From assembly GCA_964017235.1 (NCBI GenBank), contig OZ024931.1, forward strand, positions 137,890,033 to 137,954,032: a stretch of 64,000 nucleotides of DNA, in the 5' to 3' direction. Numbering within the stretch: position 1 is the stretch's first letter; each line of letters begins with the position of its first letter. The notes under the pieces are model-generated. The model had not been told where the DNA came from. It did not search any database and saw only the letters and a list, made by a program, of their open reading frames with translations. Origin of the DNA: Sabellastarte sp. h YS-2021 (Eukaryota > Annelida > Polychaeta > Sabellida > Sabellidae). Made by a program: the position numbers and the translations under genes. This document shows positions 1 to 9,612 of the stretch, piece by piece.

Positions 1-50
1 TTTTAAAGCATCGTCTTTTTATACTGTAAGCAACGTCTTAATAAACAGTA

Positions 51-207
51 CGCGCATGCACTCTCCACTAAACTTTTGCGCGCGCATGCGCACTCCCCTA
101 ATCTTTTGCACGCGCATGCGCACTCTCTAAAATTTAAAATCTACCCTAATCTTTTGCGCGCGCATGCGCAATCCCCTAATCTTTTGCGCGCGCATGCGCA
201 CTCCGGT
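51..207. repeat. GC-rich 30-bp tandem repeat with NRF1-like palindromes
   Basis: Four to five copies of a roughly 30-bp unit, each carrying the core GCGCATGCGCA followed by 'ctcccctaatcttttg'. Clear copies begin near 71, 101, 151 and 181, with about 20 bp of AT-rich spacer breaking the array near 130. The alternating purine/pyrimidine palindrome GCGCATGCGC matches the known NRF-1 binding consensus; a regulatory role here is only inference. It stands out from the AT-rich surroundings. Confidence 0.75.
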
Positions 208-383
208 TAATCTCGGGAGCCTCATATCTGTTCACTCCTGAGATTATCCACTCCCGTTGATTTTAATTGGAAACCCCAGTTTTAGGAGCTCAAGATAATC
301 TCAGAAGCCTCATATCTGATCACTCCTGAGATTATCCACTCCCGTTGATTTTAATTGGAAACCCCAGTTTTAGGAGCTCCAAA
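208..383. repeat. 88-bp tandem duplication
   Basis: Two adjacent copies of an 88-bp unit beginning 'taatctc', at 208 and 296. They are nearly identical through 'tcctgagattatccactccc' and 'aaaccccagttttaggagct'. No coding potential is seen. The array follows directly on the 30-bp repeat, so 51-383 is one compound satellite-like block. Confidence 0.8.
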
Positions 384-599
384 CCGCTCCTCAGATTAAC
401 TTTTAATTGCTATAATGCCCCCCTTTATACTACTGTCGGAGGTGTGTGCTCTCCTAGTGTTTTTGTTGATTCTTAGTATTTCACAATAGTGGTAACAAGA
501 CTACTGCTGCAGTGGTATTCTCCTGACTTAGGATCAGTTATAATGGAGAACTAAAGGAGATATAAGGATTTTGTAGTAAGATGACCTCACTTGTCATTG

Positions 600-1720
600 A
601 AGAAGGGGTCAAAAGTCAAAGTTAGCAGTTTGGAAAAAGTCTCAGGTCATGACTTCCTGTAAGTTGTCATCACAATATGGAAACCCATAGAGCAATGAAA
701 AGGGATATATAAGCTCTTTTTAAAAAGATAACCCCATGTGATATGAAACATATGATATGATGGCGATGTTTTTGAAACTAAATCGAGGTGCTATCATCGA
801 GGTGCGATAATTTTGTGGAAATTTGATGATGTTAGCTGCAATATTTGAAGATTTAGGCTATCTAAATGATTTTCAAACAATCGTCAATGGCAGCTATTTT
901 GTTTTTCAAAATTAGGGCAAAATTGTTCACAGGCAAAACATTTGCAGGCCAGGACTTCCCATGGGCTATTTTACATTCTGAAGCTGTAGGGATAATAATA
1001 AGGGATATATCAGGACTTTTAGTATGTTGACCCAATTTTGCATTGAAGCAGAGGTCAAAGATCAAGTTTAATACTTGGAAAAGATTTCTAGGCCATGACT
1101 TCCTATAAGCTGTTTTCAAATTCCAAACCCCTATTACCAACGATAAGGGAGATATAAGGCCTTTTCAATAGGCTAATTTCATTTGGAATTAAACATGTCA
1201 TAATACAGCCATTTTGTTTTTGAAACTAGTACAAAATACTGTCATCCTAACTTTTCTAGCCATATATCTTTTGTGCAAATTTGATGAACCTAGCTGCAAC
1301 ATTTCAAGTTTTTGAGCATCTAAATCATATTTAAATATTTGTCCGATTTGTCCGTGGTGGCCATTACATTTTTCAAAATGAGGCCAAACTTGTTCACAGG
1401 AAAAAAGTTTTGAGGGCCATGACTTCCCATGGGTTGTTTTTACATTCTGTGGCCCAAGGATCAATAATAATCGAGATATAGGGATGTTGTAGTATGATGA
1501 CCCCATTTAAACTTAATGTACAGGTCAAAGGTTAAATTCATCACCTGGAAAAGATTCCTAGGCCATGACTTTCTTCAAGCTGTTCCACATTCTGAACCCA
1601 TAAGAGCAATGACAAAGGGGATATAAGGCCTTTCTAATAGGATAGCACCATTTGAAATTAAGCGTGTGATATAGCAGCCATATATCATGTGTGCAAATTT
1701 GATAATAGCTGCAATATTTA
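600..1720. repeat. Degenerate tandem repeat, unit about 450-470 bp
   Basis: The phrase 'ggtcaaa...tggaaaag...ctaggccatgacttcct' recurs at about 606, 1053 and 1523. A half-unit with related wording ('ggccaggacttcccatgggct') lies between copies. Open frames on the - strand here repeat a KSWP-containing string in every copy, as expected from repeated DNA rather than a gene. A related block lies at 22240-22540, so this is a dispersed family. No transposase or RT motif is visible. Confidence 0.65.
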
Positions 1721-1739
1721 TAATTTTCAAACAATCAGC

Positions 1740-2084
1740 TATGGTGGCATGGATGGATGCATGTTTGGAAGATATTTTATAATCACAAGACTATGGCATT
1801 TGGTCGCTGACAGGAGATAATAATAATTATATTTGAAAAACTGTATGATAAACATTACATTTCAAATATTCTTCCTTTGCTTGTCAAAAGTGTTTTTGAT
1901 ATAAACAATGATTTTTGTTATTCTGTTGTACCTCTGTATAATATCATAATAATACTGTTATTTACTGTTTTGATGAAAATTGAATTATTCTTCGTTTAGC
2001 TCTGACAGAACATTAATCAGTGTGTAATGTATTTGCAATAGTTGGACACTAGTTTGATATTTGACTTGTGTATTAGCCTAATGC
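1740..2084. other. AT-rich spacer, no feature seen
   Basis: No gene, inverted repeat or tandem structure recognised between the repeat block and the left edge of Harbinger copy A. Confidence 0.5.
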
Positions 2085-2097
2085 AGGTGTTCAACTG

Positions 2098-2612
2098 GAG
2101 CCGGCCTGTTGATAACTGGGTATTTTTGGAGGGTCGGGGACAATGTTTACATGGTCGGTTAGTGTTGGTTGCAAGTTCCCGGCCTGTCAGTAAGAGTCAG
2201 TAAAATATCAAACATGTTTGTCATCAAGTATGGTCATACTTGATGACTCAAACATGTTTGATATTTCTACGACCATTGCCAACCCTTGTATCTGACCCTA
2301 ACTTCAGCAACTAGCATCCGGCCTGTCGGTTAACTTAACAGCCTGTCGGTTACACTTCCAGGCTTTTTGGTTAATCAAACAGGTCTGTCTGTAACAAGTA
2401 TCCGGCTTGTCCCAAATATGGACTTCCAGACCATACTTGATGACTCACCGACAGTGCGGGAAGTGTTACAGTACCTTTTACAGACTGGGTCCTAGAGTCA
2501 GGAAAAATTGTAACCGACAGGCCTTAAACTCAAACAGACAAGTGGTAAACAATAACCGACAGGCATGTAACACTAATAGACAAGCCAGGAACTGAAACAG
2601 ACAGGCCAGCAA
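2098..2612. repeat. Subterminal motif array of Harbinger copy A, two orientations
   Basis: The word CCGGCCTGTCGGTTA and variants recur about every 25-40 bp from 2098 to about 2410. The reverse complement (TAACCGACAGGCC, 'aacagacaagc') recurs from about 2509 to 2612, so the array folds back on itself. The same organisation is kept in copies B and C. In Harbinger elements the Myb-like protein binds subterminal DNA; that these motifs are its sites is inference. Confidence 0.65.
2204..2265. repeat. Near-perfect hairpin, about 29-bp arms
   Basis: The arms 'aatatcaaacatgttt' plus 'tcatcaagtatg' are answered by 'catacttgatga' plus 'aaacatgtttgatatt', with a 2-bp loop and one small asymmetric bulge. 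Copy C lacks this hairpin at the matching place, reading straight from 'aatatcaaac' to 'cttgtatc'. It therefore looks like a foldback gained in copy A. Confidence 0.8.
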
Positions 2613-2849
2613 TATTTTTACTTTTGGGGGAATGAAAAGGCAAGTAGGTAGACAATCTGCGTATATTTGGCCGTTGACTGTTGAGGTGTGCAGCTTTTAT
2701 TTTTAAGTTTTTTATTTTCTGAAAAATTAGCTTAAGTTTTTGCTAGGCTGGACTGGCTGGGAGTGAAATCTGTTTTGTGAGGTTTCACTTTTCTTTTATT
2801 TTAAGTTTTGTTTTTAAAACAAGCTGTACAAATGATTGATTTGATCATC

Positions 2850-4328
2850 ATGCCAACGGGCAGAAGGTAAAAGATTGAAGTCCCCACTGGAGATACTCAA
2901 CCACAGTTTGAGTTAGGAGATACAGCTGAGGATATAGACAGAAGGATGAGGGAGAGAGAGGAGAGGGATGAGAGAGAGAGGAGAGAGAAGGAAGAGAGGG
3001 ACAGACAGAGGGAGAGAGAGATTGAAGAGGAAGAAAGGAAGAGTGCGAACAGATATGGATAATGATGCAGAATCAACTCAATTCAGAGAGGAGGAGGGCC
3101 AGATGAGGTCCATTTTCTTGAGTGATTCAGACGAAGAAGCCATCGATGAGTTCATTAAACAGCATGAGGAACTTTATGACGACAGTTTCAAAGACAAGCA
3201 GAAAGAGGAAAGACTTTGGGAGCAGATAGCAGCTACCAGAAACTTGCCTGTCAAGACTGTGAAGAAGTGGTTCGAGACTCAACGTAACAGATATGACAAG
3301 CTGACTCAGTCAAAGTCCGGACAAGCAGCTGAGAAGAGAACAGAACAACCAACCTGGTTGAAGGACAGTTTCAGTTTTCTACAAGATCACATCAGAAGGA
3401 AGAGAGTTTCCAAGTCTTCTGCATTCAAGTCACCCGAGAGGTCTTCTGCAGCCGCAGCCTCAGCTTCAGTTTCAGATAGATCCAGAGACACAGAATCTGA
3501 GATGGAAATCAGCATTGCTTCAGATGTTACTCATCAGCCTTCGAGCACCAGTCCTAAGCTATGACAGCCCCCAGTCGCGACTACTACATCATCTGCAGAT
3601 CCAGTCTTAGATCAGTTCCAGCAGATGAGGTCGATGATTTCCACATTTCTGGGGACATGTCAGGACCCCACTTCAAGTCCAGGACAGTCTTTCTCCAACT
3701 ATCTCCACTCTGAGATTGAACACCTGGAGGAGAGTGACTTTTTAGCCTTCAGGAATGATGCTGTCAAGCTTTTTAGTGAAATACAGTACAAAGCCAATGA
3801 ACGCAAGATACAGGTCACCACAATTCAACAGGCCACCACATTTCAACTTCCTCAAGCAACACAGGCCACAGAAGGACGTGAATACATACTCACCATTCCA
3901 GAAACTCAGACAGTTTCCATTCCAGGTGTTCAGCCAACACATACTTCTACTGGAGAACCTGTTACAGTGATTGCCAAAGTACAGCAACCACCAAGGCCTT
4001 CATCTTCATCACTGTCAACACAGCCTGCTACTTCTTACAGAGTTGTGGATGACCAACAGCCTGGGACTTCCAGTCCAGATTTACAACCTCCCTTCAGTTG
4101 AAGCTTCAAAACAGGAGGAGAGTAACACAACATTTCAGGATTATCCAGTCTCTTTACGGCTATTCCAAGTGTTCTACAGTATCAGCAGATCGACATACCA
4201 CAGCCATTTTCACCCTCTCAGCTTCAAACAGCACCGTCACCAGTGCCATCTTCCACTCATCAAGAACAGTCAATACCTCCCAGCCAGTCCAGCCAGCAGA
4301 GTCAGAGTCAGCTCCAATCAGCAGATTA
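2850..4328 (+). pseudogene. Harbinger Myb/SANT-like DNA-binding protein, copy A
   Basis: The start ATG at 2850 is chosen because copy C has the same one; copy A then meets an in-frame TAA seven codons in. A purine-rich Arg/Glu tract (about 2940-3050) has shifted frame. The best-preserved part is about 3100-3360, reading SDEEAIDEFIKQHEELYDD, then LWEQIAATRNLPVKTVKKWF and RNRYDKL, a Myb/MADF-like trihelical domain typical of the accessory gene of Harbinger transposons, which is thought to bind element DNA and help import the transposase. A TGA at 3562 interrupts the frame, which continues as a second conserved block near 3680 (NYLHSEIEHLEESDF ... AVKLFSEIQ) and a Gln/Pro/Ser/Thr-rich tail with another frameshift near 4100. 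It ends at TAG 4326-4328. It is not functional as read. Confidence 0.65.
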
Positions 4329-4582
4329 GCCTGCACAAGTCACACCACAACTGGCCCTTCTTAGGGACACCCGAATTGTCCAAAAACAATTAATAAGCTG
4401 AAGTGTGATAACCCAAAAACAAAAAAGCACACTGTCCGACACACTTCACCAGAGTACACATAAATTGTGTGAATGAATGAGTGAATGTTGAACAAAATTA
4501 AAAAAAGTTCCAACACCAAACCAAAAGAAAAAAAATAATGAATAAAATGGACAACCCAGACGGGTGACCCTGCCATTGTGTC

Positions 4583-5656
4583 AACTCTCCATTATTTTTA
4601 CATAATGGAGAGTTAACACTACATTATTTTGTAACATTGGAATGTGATTTTGTTCAATGAGCAATCGGCCAAGAACAAAGGGGTATTTGTCAGTCATCCT
4701 CAGCACAATGCATTCAATATTGAAGTGTTTTCACAACTTCTTTCATATTAATTAGTTCAGTGGGTACATTTACAAAGTCGTTTTAATTCTGCATGATATT
4801 CAGAGTGCATAGGAAAACACCTCATGGAAAAATACTACCTTGAAAAAATACTGTTATACAAATACAAAACAAGCAATTTAATTTATTGTTTTAATTCTTT
4901 GCATTTTTTACAATCTGACTTTACAAGAATTATTGTCATTATTAATATGTAACCTAGCATACTACATTAAAAGGAATGTGTTTAGTGGCTCAGAATGTAC
5001 ATTGTTGTTGATGTACAATCTAAATTATGACACATAAAAGAAGTTTTTTAACTGAAGTAAAATTAGGAAAAACACAGTGCTAAAATATAGTACTGAAATG
5101 CATTTCTGCTGCATTTAAATTTGATTTAAATTTTCAATGTTTTAAAGTTCAAAACATAAATTTTAATTTACCTTAGTACAGTTTCTTATATACTTCTAAC
5201 ATGATAAACTGTGGTTGAAATCAATTTGTTTTGAACTTTGTGTTATTTATGGAATGTGGAGTATTCATTCTTTCTATGAGGATTTTTTCCAGGAGATAAT
5301 CTTGCATTTTTCCTTTATTCAAAAGTTAGAGAAAAAAAGCATAAAAAATAAAAATCTTGAGAAACCCTAAAAGAAAACCAGTGATCCACATGGTGAAACA
5401 ATGTTGATTGTGTATTGAAATAAAAAAGACCATAGAACTAATTTAGTGAAAGCCACATATGGTATGCACACCAAAGGAATCATTGCGAAGATTGCCTAGA
5501 TTGATCATTTTGCAAATGGTGTTAAATATTGAATCACAAATTGGTTTCAATTCACAGGGTTTTATAATAGATAATAGCCTCGTGGTGCTTCCATTATGTA
5601 AACTTAGTGGCTCTTCGGCCGTTGGCCTCAGAGGCCATTAAGTTTACATAATGGAG
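4583..5656. mobile_element. About 1.07-kb foldback/MITE-like insertion inside Harbinger copy A
   Basis: Both ends are short hairpins sharing the word 'tttacataatggag'. The left is 4583-4614 (13-bp arms 'aactctccattat') and the right is 5590-5655 (about 22-bp arms 'tccattatgtaaactta'). The ends are also roughly inverted to each other around 'ctccattatgtaaac'. Harbinger copy C, alignable on both sides, lacks this stretch. The interior is AT-rich with no transposase motif. Exact ends and target duplication are not resolved, so it could begin some 20 bp earlier. The superfamily is unknown. Confidence 0.55.
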
Positions 5657-6283
5657 CGCAACTTGGCCCTTATCTATATAATAACTTTAAAGAAAATTTA
5701 AAAAATAGAAGAAAAGCACAAAATAAATTTTGGTCCCCAAGAATTCAAAATCAAACCCCTCCCAAACCCCCCAACATGAGCAAAGTCCATCCACCCAAAT
5801 CCCAAAGATCCAGAACCCAACTCAAGTCCCTACCACCCCCAACCATAAGTGGAATGAAACCCATGTGCTTTATGTTAAAGGTGTGGGGGAAACGGACAAA
5901 CGGACAGGCCCTACAAACCCTTAAACATAATCTTTTCGAAATTTATATTTTTTTTCTAGCTTCTGGCCAAAATTTATCTGCCAAAGTTTGTTTTGATATT
6001 TGGCAGATTTTTAAAAAAAAATAAACACAAGTCATGCTTGTGGTGGATGTGAACTTTGCAAAATAAAGAACTGGGTTTAAATCTGTATGAGATGATATTT
6101 TGATGAGAGATTTGAGTTTTGGAGGGACTTGTATTTGTGATGGAGATTATTTTTGGTAAATTAGAATTTGAATGAAATTGCTACAAAATTTTTGGTTATT
6201 TGGGATGCGACACTTTGCTAAATAAAAGTTCTTGGATTATTTGTGTAGTCCTGAAAAGAACTGACAAAAATGACAGCATCTTC

Positions 6284-6850
6284 TCCCCCTCAGTTTTCTT
6301 AGACTCTGTCATCCTGCCCAGCCAGCACCCCCACGTGGTTAAAATAGTCTTTCAGTAGGTCTCGTTGATGTTTGGCCTCCCTCGATGGGTTTCTGAAGTT
6401 CTCATGTTGTCCCTGTTCCCCCTAGTCTGCCTGTGGTGCTACTATGTCGTTGGCTGGTGTGGGTGGTCTGTCTCCTCCTCCCTGATGGCTTCTTAACATG
6501 TTATGCAGTACCACACATGTTAACACAATGTCTCTGACTACCTTTGGCCTCTACTCCATGGTGGTCAACAGTGCCCTGAATCTCTTGACAAGTGTACCAA
6601 ATGAGTTCTTGTAATCTGCATCCACTAAAGCAAGAAGTACCAGGGAGAAGTAGCCCTTGTAGTTGAAATATTCACTGCCTGACTTCGTGGCTTCTTAATA
6701 GCAATATGTTTTCCATCTAGTGCACCGTCTGCATGGGGGACATTGCATCTGTGTATAAATCTTTCTTTGATTTTCTTCCAACCCTCTAGTGGTATTGCAG
6801 TGAAGTGTAGCTTTCCCTGTTCAGTTCTTCTTTATATTTAGGTGAACTTA
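6284..6850 (-). pseudogene. HARBI1-type transposase, copy A, internally deleted
   Basis: Read on the - strand from about 6850: a segment with HADGALDGKHIAIKKP, which holds the first catalytic Asp region. It continues to LLALVDADY and then jumps straight to KNSFGTLVKRFRALLTTME, and on to the C-terminal VLHNML-like helix. Compared with copy C, about 270 bp between the 6608 and 6609 positions is gone, removing the second catalytic Asp and the catalytic Glu. The junction keeps frame and lies at a short 'aactt/agttctt' match. The N-terminus beyond 6850 is absent. This protein could not catalyse transposition, but might still bind DNA or its Myb partner. Confidence 0.7.
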
Positions 6851-7149
6851 AGCTCTATGTAATATATTGAATTTTTTTTCGTGTTTGGCCAGTGTTAAAA
6901 CTTAAGTAACCTTCTGGATATTGTTAACTTATTAACTTAAACTTGCAAATTTAGTGAGCAAATTTTTATAAGTTAATACCTTACCCAATGGGCAATTGCT
7001 ATACCAAGTAGTGTGCATTCGCTAGATGGCGCATCATACTTCCTTCCTGTCTGGACAACATGACGTCACAGCATCTTTTTTGTTGTCTAAACCTGTTTAA
7101 ACCCATAACAAGCTGATAGTGGGGTCGGTTCAGAGGGCCTTTCCTGTCC

Positions 7150-7796
7150 ATTGTGTATCATATCTTTGTCGAAGCCTATCTTGAAAGAGACAGAAGACCA
7201 TCTCAGCTCCTTGTACTGCCTGAGGTCTGAAGCCTTATCCAAATAGTAGAGCGTGGCTCTGATTCGACATAGGAACGTTTTTCCTTGAATGATTTATCCA
7301 GAGTTTGGGCTGAGATTGTAATAACCACTGGGCCAACACTGTCTGGACCTTCTTTGGTCAGCTGGTTCTTGGAAAGAAATCTGGGTGAGGGGTAAAGAGA
7401 CACCATTGATCAGTATGATGTATGTGGTTCTTGCTTAACCAAGCATGGATCTCACTCCTGCGTTTGCGTGAACCCAAAGCTAAGAGGATGTGTTGAAGGT
7501 CAAATGCTTCGAAGAGGCCTCTTTATGGGGTTTAAGGGAGTCTCTGTGAGCTTGTGTAGCACCAGAGAAAGGTTCTGGGAGGGGATGCCAGTACAACCCT
7601 TGGGTCTATCTCTGTGAAAGCTATCCAAGAGTAGAGTGAGATTCTCATTTTTTTTTGCATTAATGGAGTTTCCCATTTTTTTTGCAATGGCTGACCTATA
7701 ACCATCAATGGTACTTGGCTGTAGGTTCCTGTCTTGGAACAGGTACATCAGGAATTCAGCTATATATTTAATAGGAGTTGCCCTGAAGTCCACCTA
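7150..7796 (-). pseudogene. DIRS-like tyrosine recombinase remnant
   Basis: The - strand frame reads ATPIKYIAEFLMYLF, then LQPSTIDGYRSAIA, then FHRDRPKG and SQNLSLVLHKLT. This is the N-terminal core-binding part of the tyrosine recombinases encoded by DIRS-type retroelements. In a second frame it continues with SLYPSPRFLSKNQLTKEGP, ISAQTLDKSFKE, and in a third frame LYYLDKASDLRQYKEL and VSFKIGFDKD. At least two frameshifts break it. The C-terminal catalytic His-x-x-Arg/Tyr part is missing, so it is truncated and dead. It lies just downstream of matching RT/RNase H sequence on the same strand. Confidence 0.7.
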
Positions 7797-7899
7797 ATTG
7801 CTGTCGCACCACTTTGTAAACAATATGGTCCAGTTTGCCTCACAGACTGATCTGCTTGATACTCTGTAAGAAGCCTCAATTTGTGCCACCACTGCCTTA

Positions 7900-8650
7900 G
7901 GGAAGCCCTGCTCCTTGATAGCTGAGGTTCTAGGAGGCAGACATGAAGATTCAGGTTTGACAGGTTCCTGTGAAGGACTGATTGAATGGTTGAGTAAACA
8001 AGTTAGGCAGATTGGGTAGGCACAAGAGGATCTGGCTCGACATGGCCACTAGGTCCCAAAAGCAAGGCCATCCTGGAGTAGTTAGAATAATTCTCTTGCA
8101 CAGGTCCTGCTACTTCTCAGTTTTCAGATAATTTAAGTGTAACTTTATTTCTGGAAAAGACCAAGTTCCCCTTGCTGTGTATTCCTCTAAATGACCTCTA
8201 GCCCTTTTTCTGATGTGTCTGTAAAGGTTGCAGATCATAACTGAGGGGTGCAATGGTTGGACTTGAAGGACTTTGTCTTCCTGGAGCCACCATCTAAAGT
8301 GAAGATGGATCAACCTTGGGATAAGTTTATCTTCCCTAGTGAATCTGTAACATTCTAAATGATCTACAAGTACCACTCTATCGGTGACCTAGCTAGACTT
8401 GCTTTTCTGTGGCTCAGTAACCCTATCAGGGACATCAACTGACGGGTCAAACATGTGGGTCTGGAGAGAAGTATCTGGATTTTGCATTTAATGCCTGCCC
8501 AGCACTCTATAGTGGGTCTGGCCATGCCCCCTTTCAGGTCGAACAGGTTGCCTATGATGTCAAAGACTTGCTTAGATCCAGTTCTAACATCTCCATGTTT
8601 ATCAACCAGCCTAACTCTTGAAAAATATGGTGGAATGGTGGATCATAAAA
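7900..8650 (-). pseudogene. DIRS-like reverse transcriptase/RNase H remnant
   Basis: On the - strand, upstream of the recombinase piece, frames read VFDIIGNLFDLKGGMARPT and RQLMSLIGLLSH (RT thumb/connection), then DHLECYRFTREDKLIPRLIH and LHFRWWLQEDKVLQVQPLHP (start of the RNase H region). This order, RT then RNase H then tyrosine recombinase, is the DIRS pol order. Several stops and shifts are present, and the RT catalytic core is not found here. It may extend to about 8830. Confidence 0.6.
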
Positions 8651-8833
8651 CCTTTTGTAATACCATAGTTAGACCTCCTTTGCCAATACCGTGAGATAAC
8701 TCCCCAGGTATTGTGAACAGACCAAATTAGAGTGTTTGACTTGGTAGGAATGGTCCTGGACGTGAAAACTGCAGGTACTTCCTTGCCTAGATGAATCGTA
8801 TTATGGGAATAGGAGACCATGAAGCCTATGGAT

Positions 8834-8907
8834 GCTATTTATTTGAGTTTTAATGTCATTTACAACACATTGTATAAGTCATATCACAACCGGTAGTATA
8901 CTTTCAT
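8834..8907 (-). mobile_element. Degenerate SINE tail fragment
   Basis: The phrase 'tttatttgagttttaatgtc...tcatatcacaaccggtag' parallels the tail of the intact SINE at 44004-44239 ('tttatttggggttttacgtc...tcatatcacgacgggtag'). Only the tail remains. Confidence 0.5.
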
Positions 8908-9164
8908 GAAATTCTCAATTCAGTCAAAATGTTGACTAATAGTGACATAATAGTCGAATAATAATGACATTCAGCTATATACCTAGATCTGCAAAGGCAA
9001 TAAAAATATGGAGTACCTCAAATTAAGAGTCAAAGGTCAAATCTTGTTGGTAACTGTGGATTAGGATTGGTTGTTGTTTCCTGGATTGTCGTGGTGGATT
9101 GGCAAAATATCAAACATGTTTGGAATTTCACTGACCCTCCATGACTCTGTACCCAGATCTTGTC

Positions 9165-9545
9165 CCCGCCCACATGGAAACCGTCTTGTCTTGGATATCT
9201 ACAGCTTGTTGGTTACACTTTCTGTCTTGTCTTGAAAAACAAGCTGTCCTGTGGTTAAGTAACAAGACACTACCTCCCTACAGGTTGTCAACACAAACCA
9301 ACTGTACTTGAAAGCAAATAGGCCTGCCATAAATGTGGCCTGCATGACTTGGGCACTTCTGATCAAGATGGGAATTCTCCCAGTCTTCAACTGTAGAGTC
9401 AGCAACATCTCAACTGGACAAGCTGGGAATACATATATACAAGCCATAAACTGAAACTGACAAGGCGGTTACAGCAACAGCCAAGCCAGGAAGTGTTTAG
9501 GACAAGCCAGCATCATTTTCCGACTGAAGGCTTGTCTGTTATTAA
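9165..9545. repeat. Subterminal motif array of Harbinger copy B
   Basis: Repeated words 'cttgtcttg', 'ggttacactttctgtcttg' and 'caagctgtcctgtggtta' occur in one orientation. The reverse form ('actgacaaggcggttac', 'gacaagccagc') occurs at the right side. The layout matches 2098-2612, but the motifs are more eroded. Confidence 0.5.
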
Positions 9546-9612
9546 ATTTCAGTCGATATAAGGTGAGTTTGTTTGCGCAATGCATCATTGCCTGCTTATT
9601 TAACAAAGAAAA

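Larger units (their letters stand above)
2085..6850. mobile_element. PIF/Harbinger DNA transposon, copy A (decayed)
   Basis: Defined by alignment by eye with copy C (59170-64000). In order it holds a shared left phrase 'taatgcaggtgttc', a subterminal motif array (2098-2612), a + strand Myb-like gene (2850-4328), a nested insertion (4583-5656), and a convergent - strand transposase remnant (about 6284-6850). Two genes, a Myb/SANT-like protein and a HARBI1-type DDE transposase, are the known Harbinger layout. The right end is truncated: the transposase N-terminus is missing and a DIRS fragment starts by about 7130. I could not find matching terminal inverted repeats or a TTA/TAA target duplication, so the limits are approximate. 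Confidence 0.7.

Noticed and set aside
862..1506. Two - strand ORFs with a shared KSWP motif as a small gene family
   Set aside because: The similarity follows a DNA tandem repeat unit, which also recurs at 22270-22500 in other frames.
2940..3060. Arg/Glu-rich coiled tract as a distinct protein
   Set aside because: It is a purine-rich, slippage-prone tract within the Harbinger Myb-like gene; different frames are open in copies A and C.
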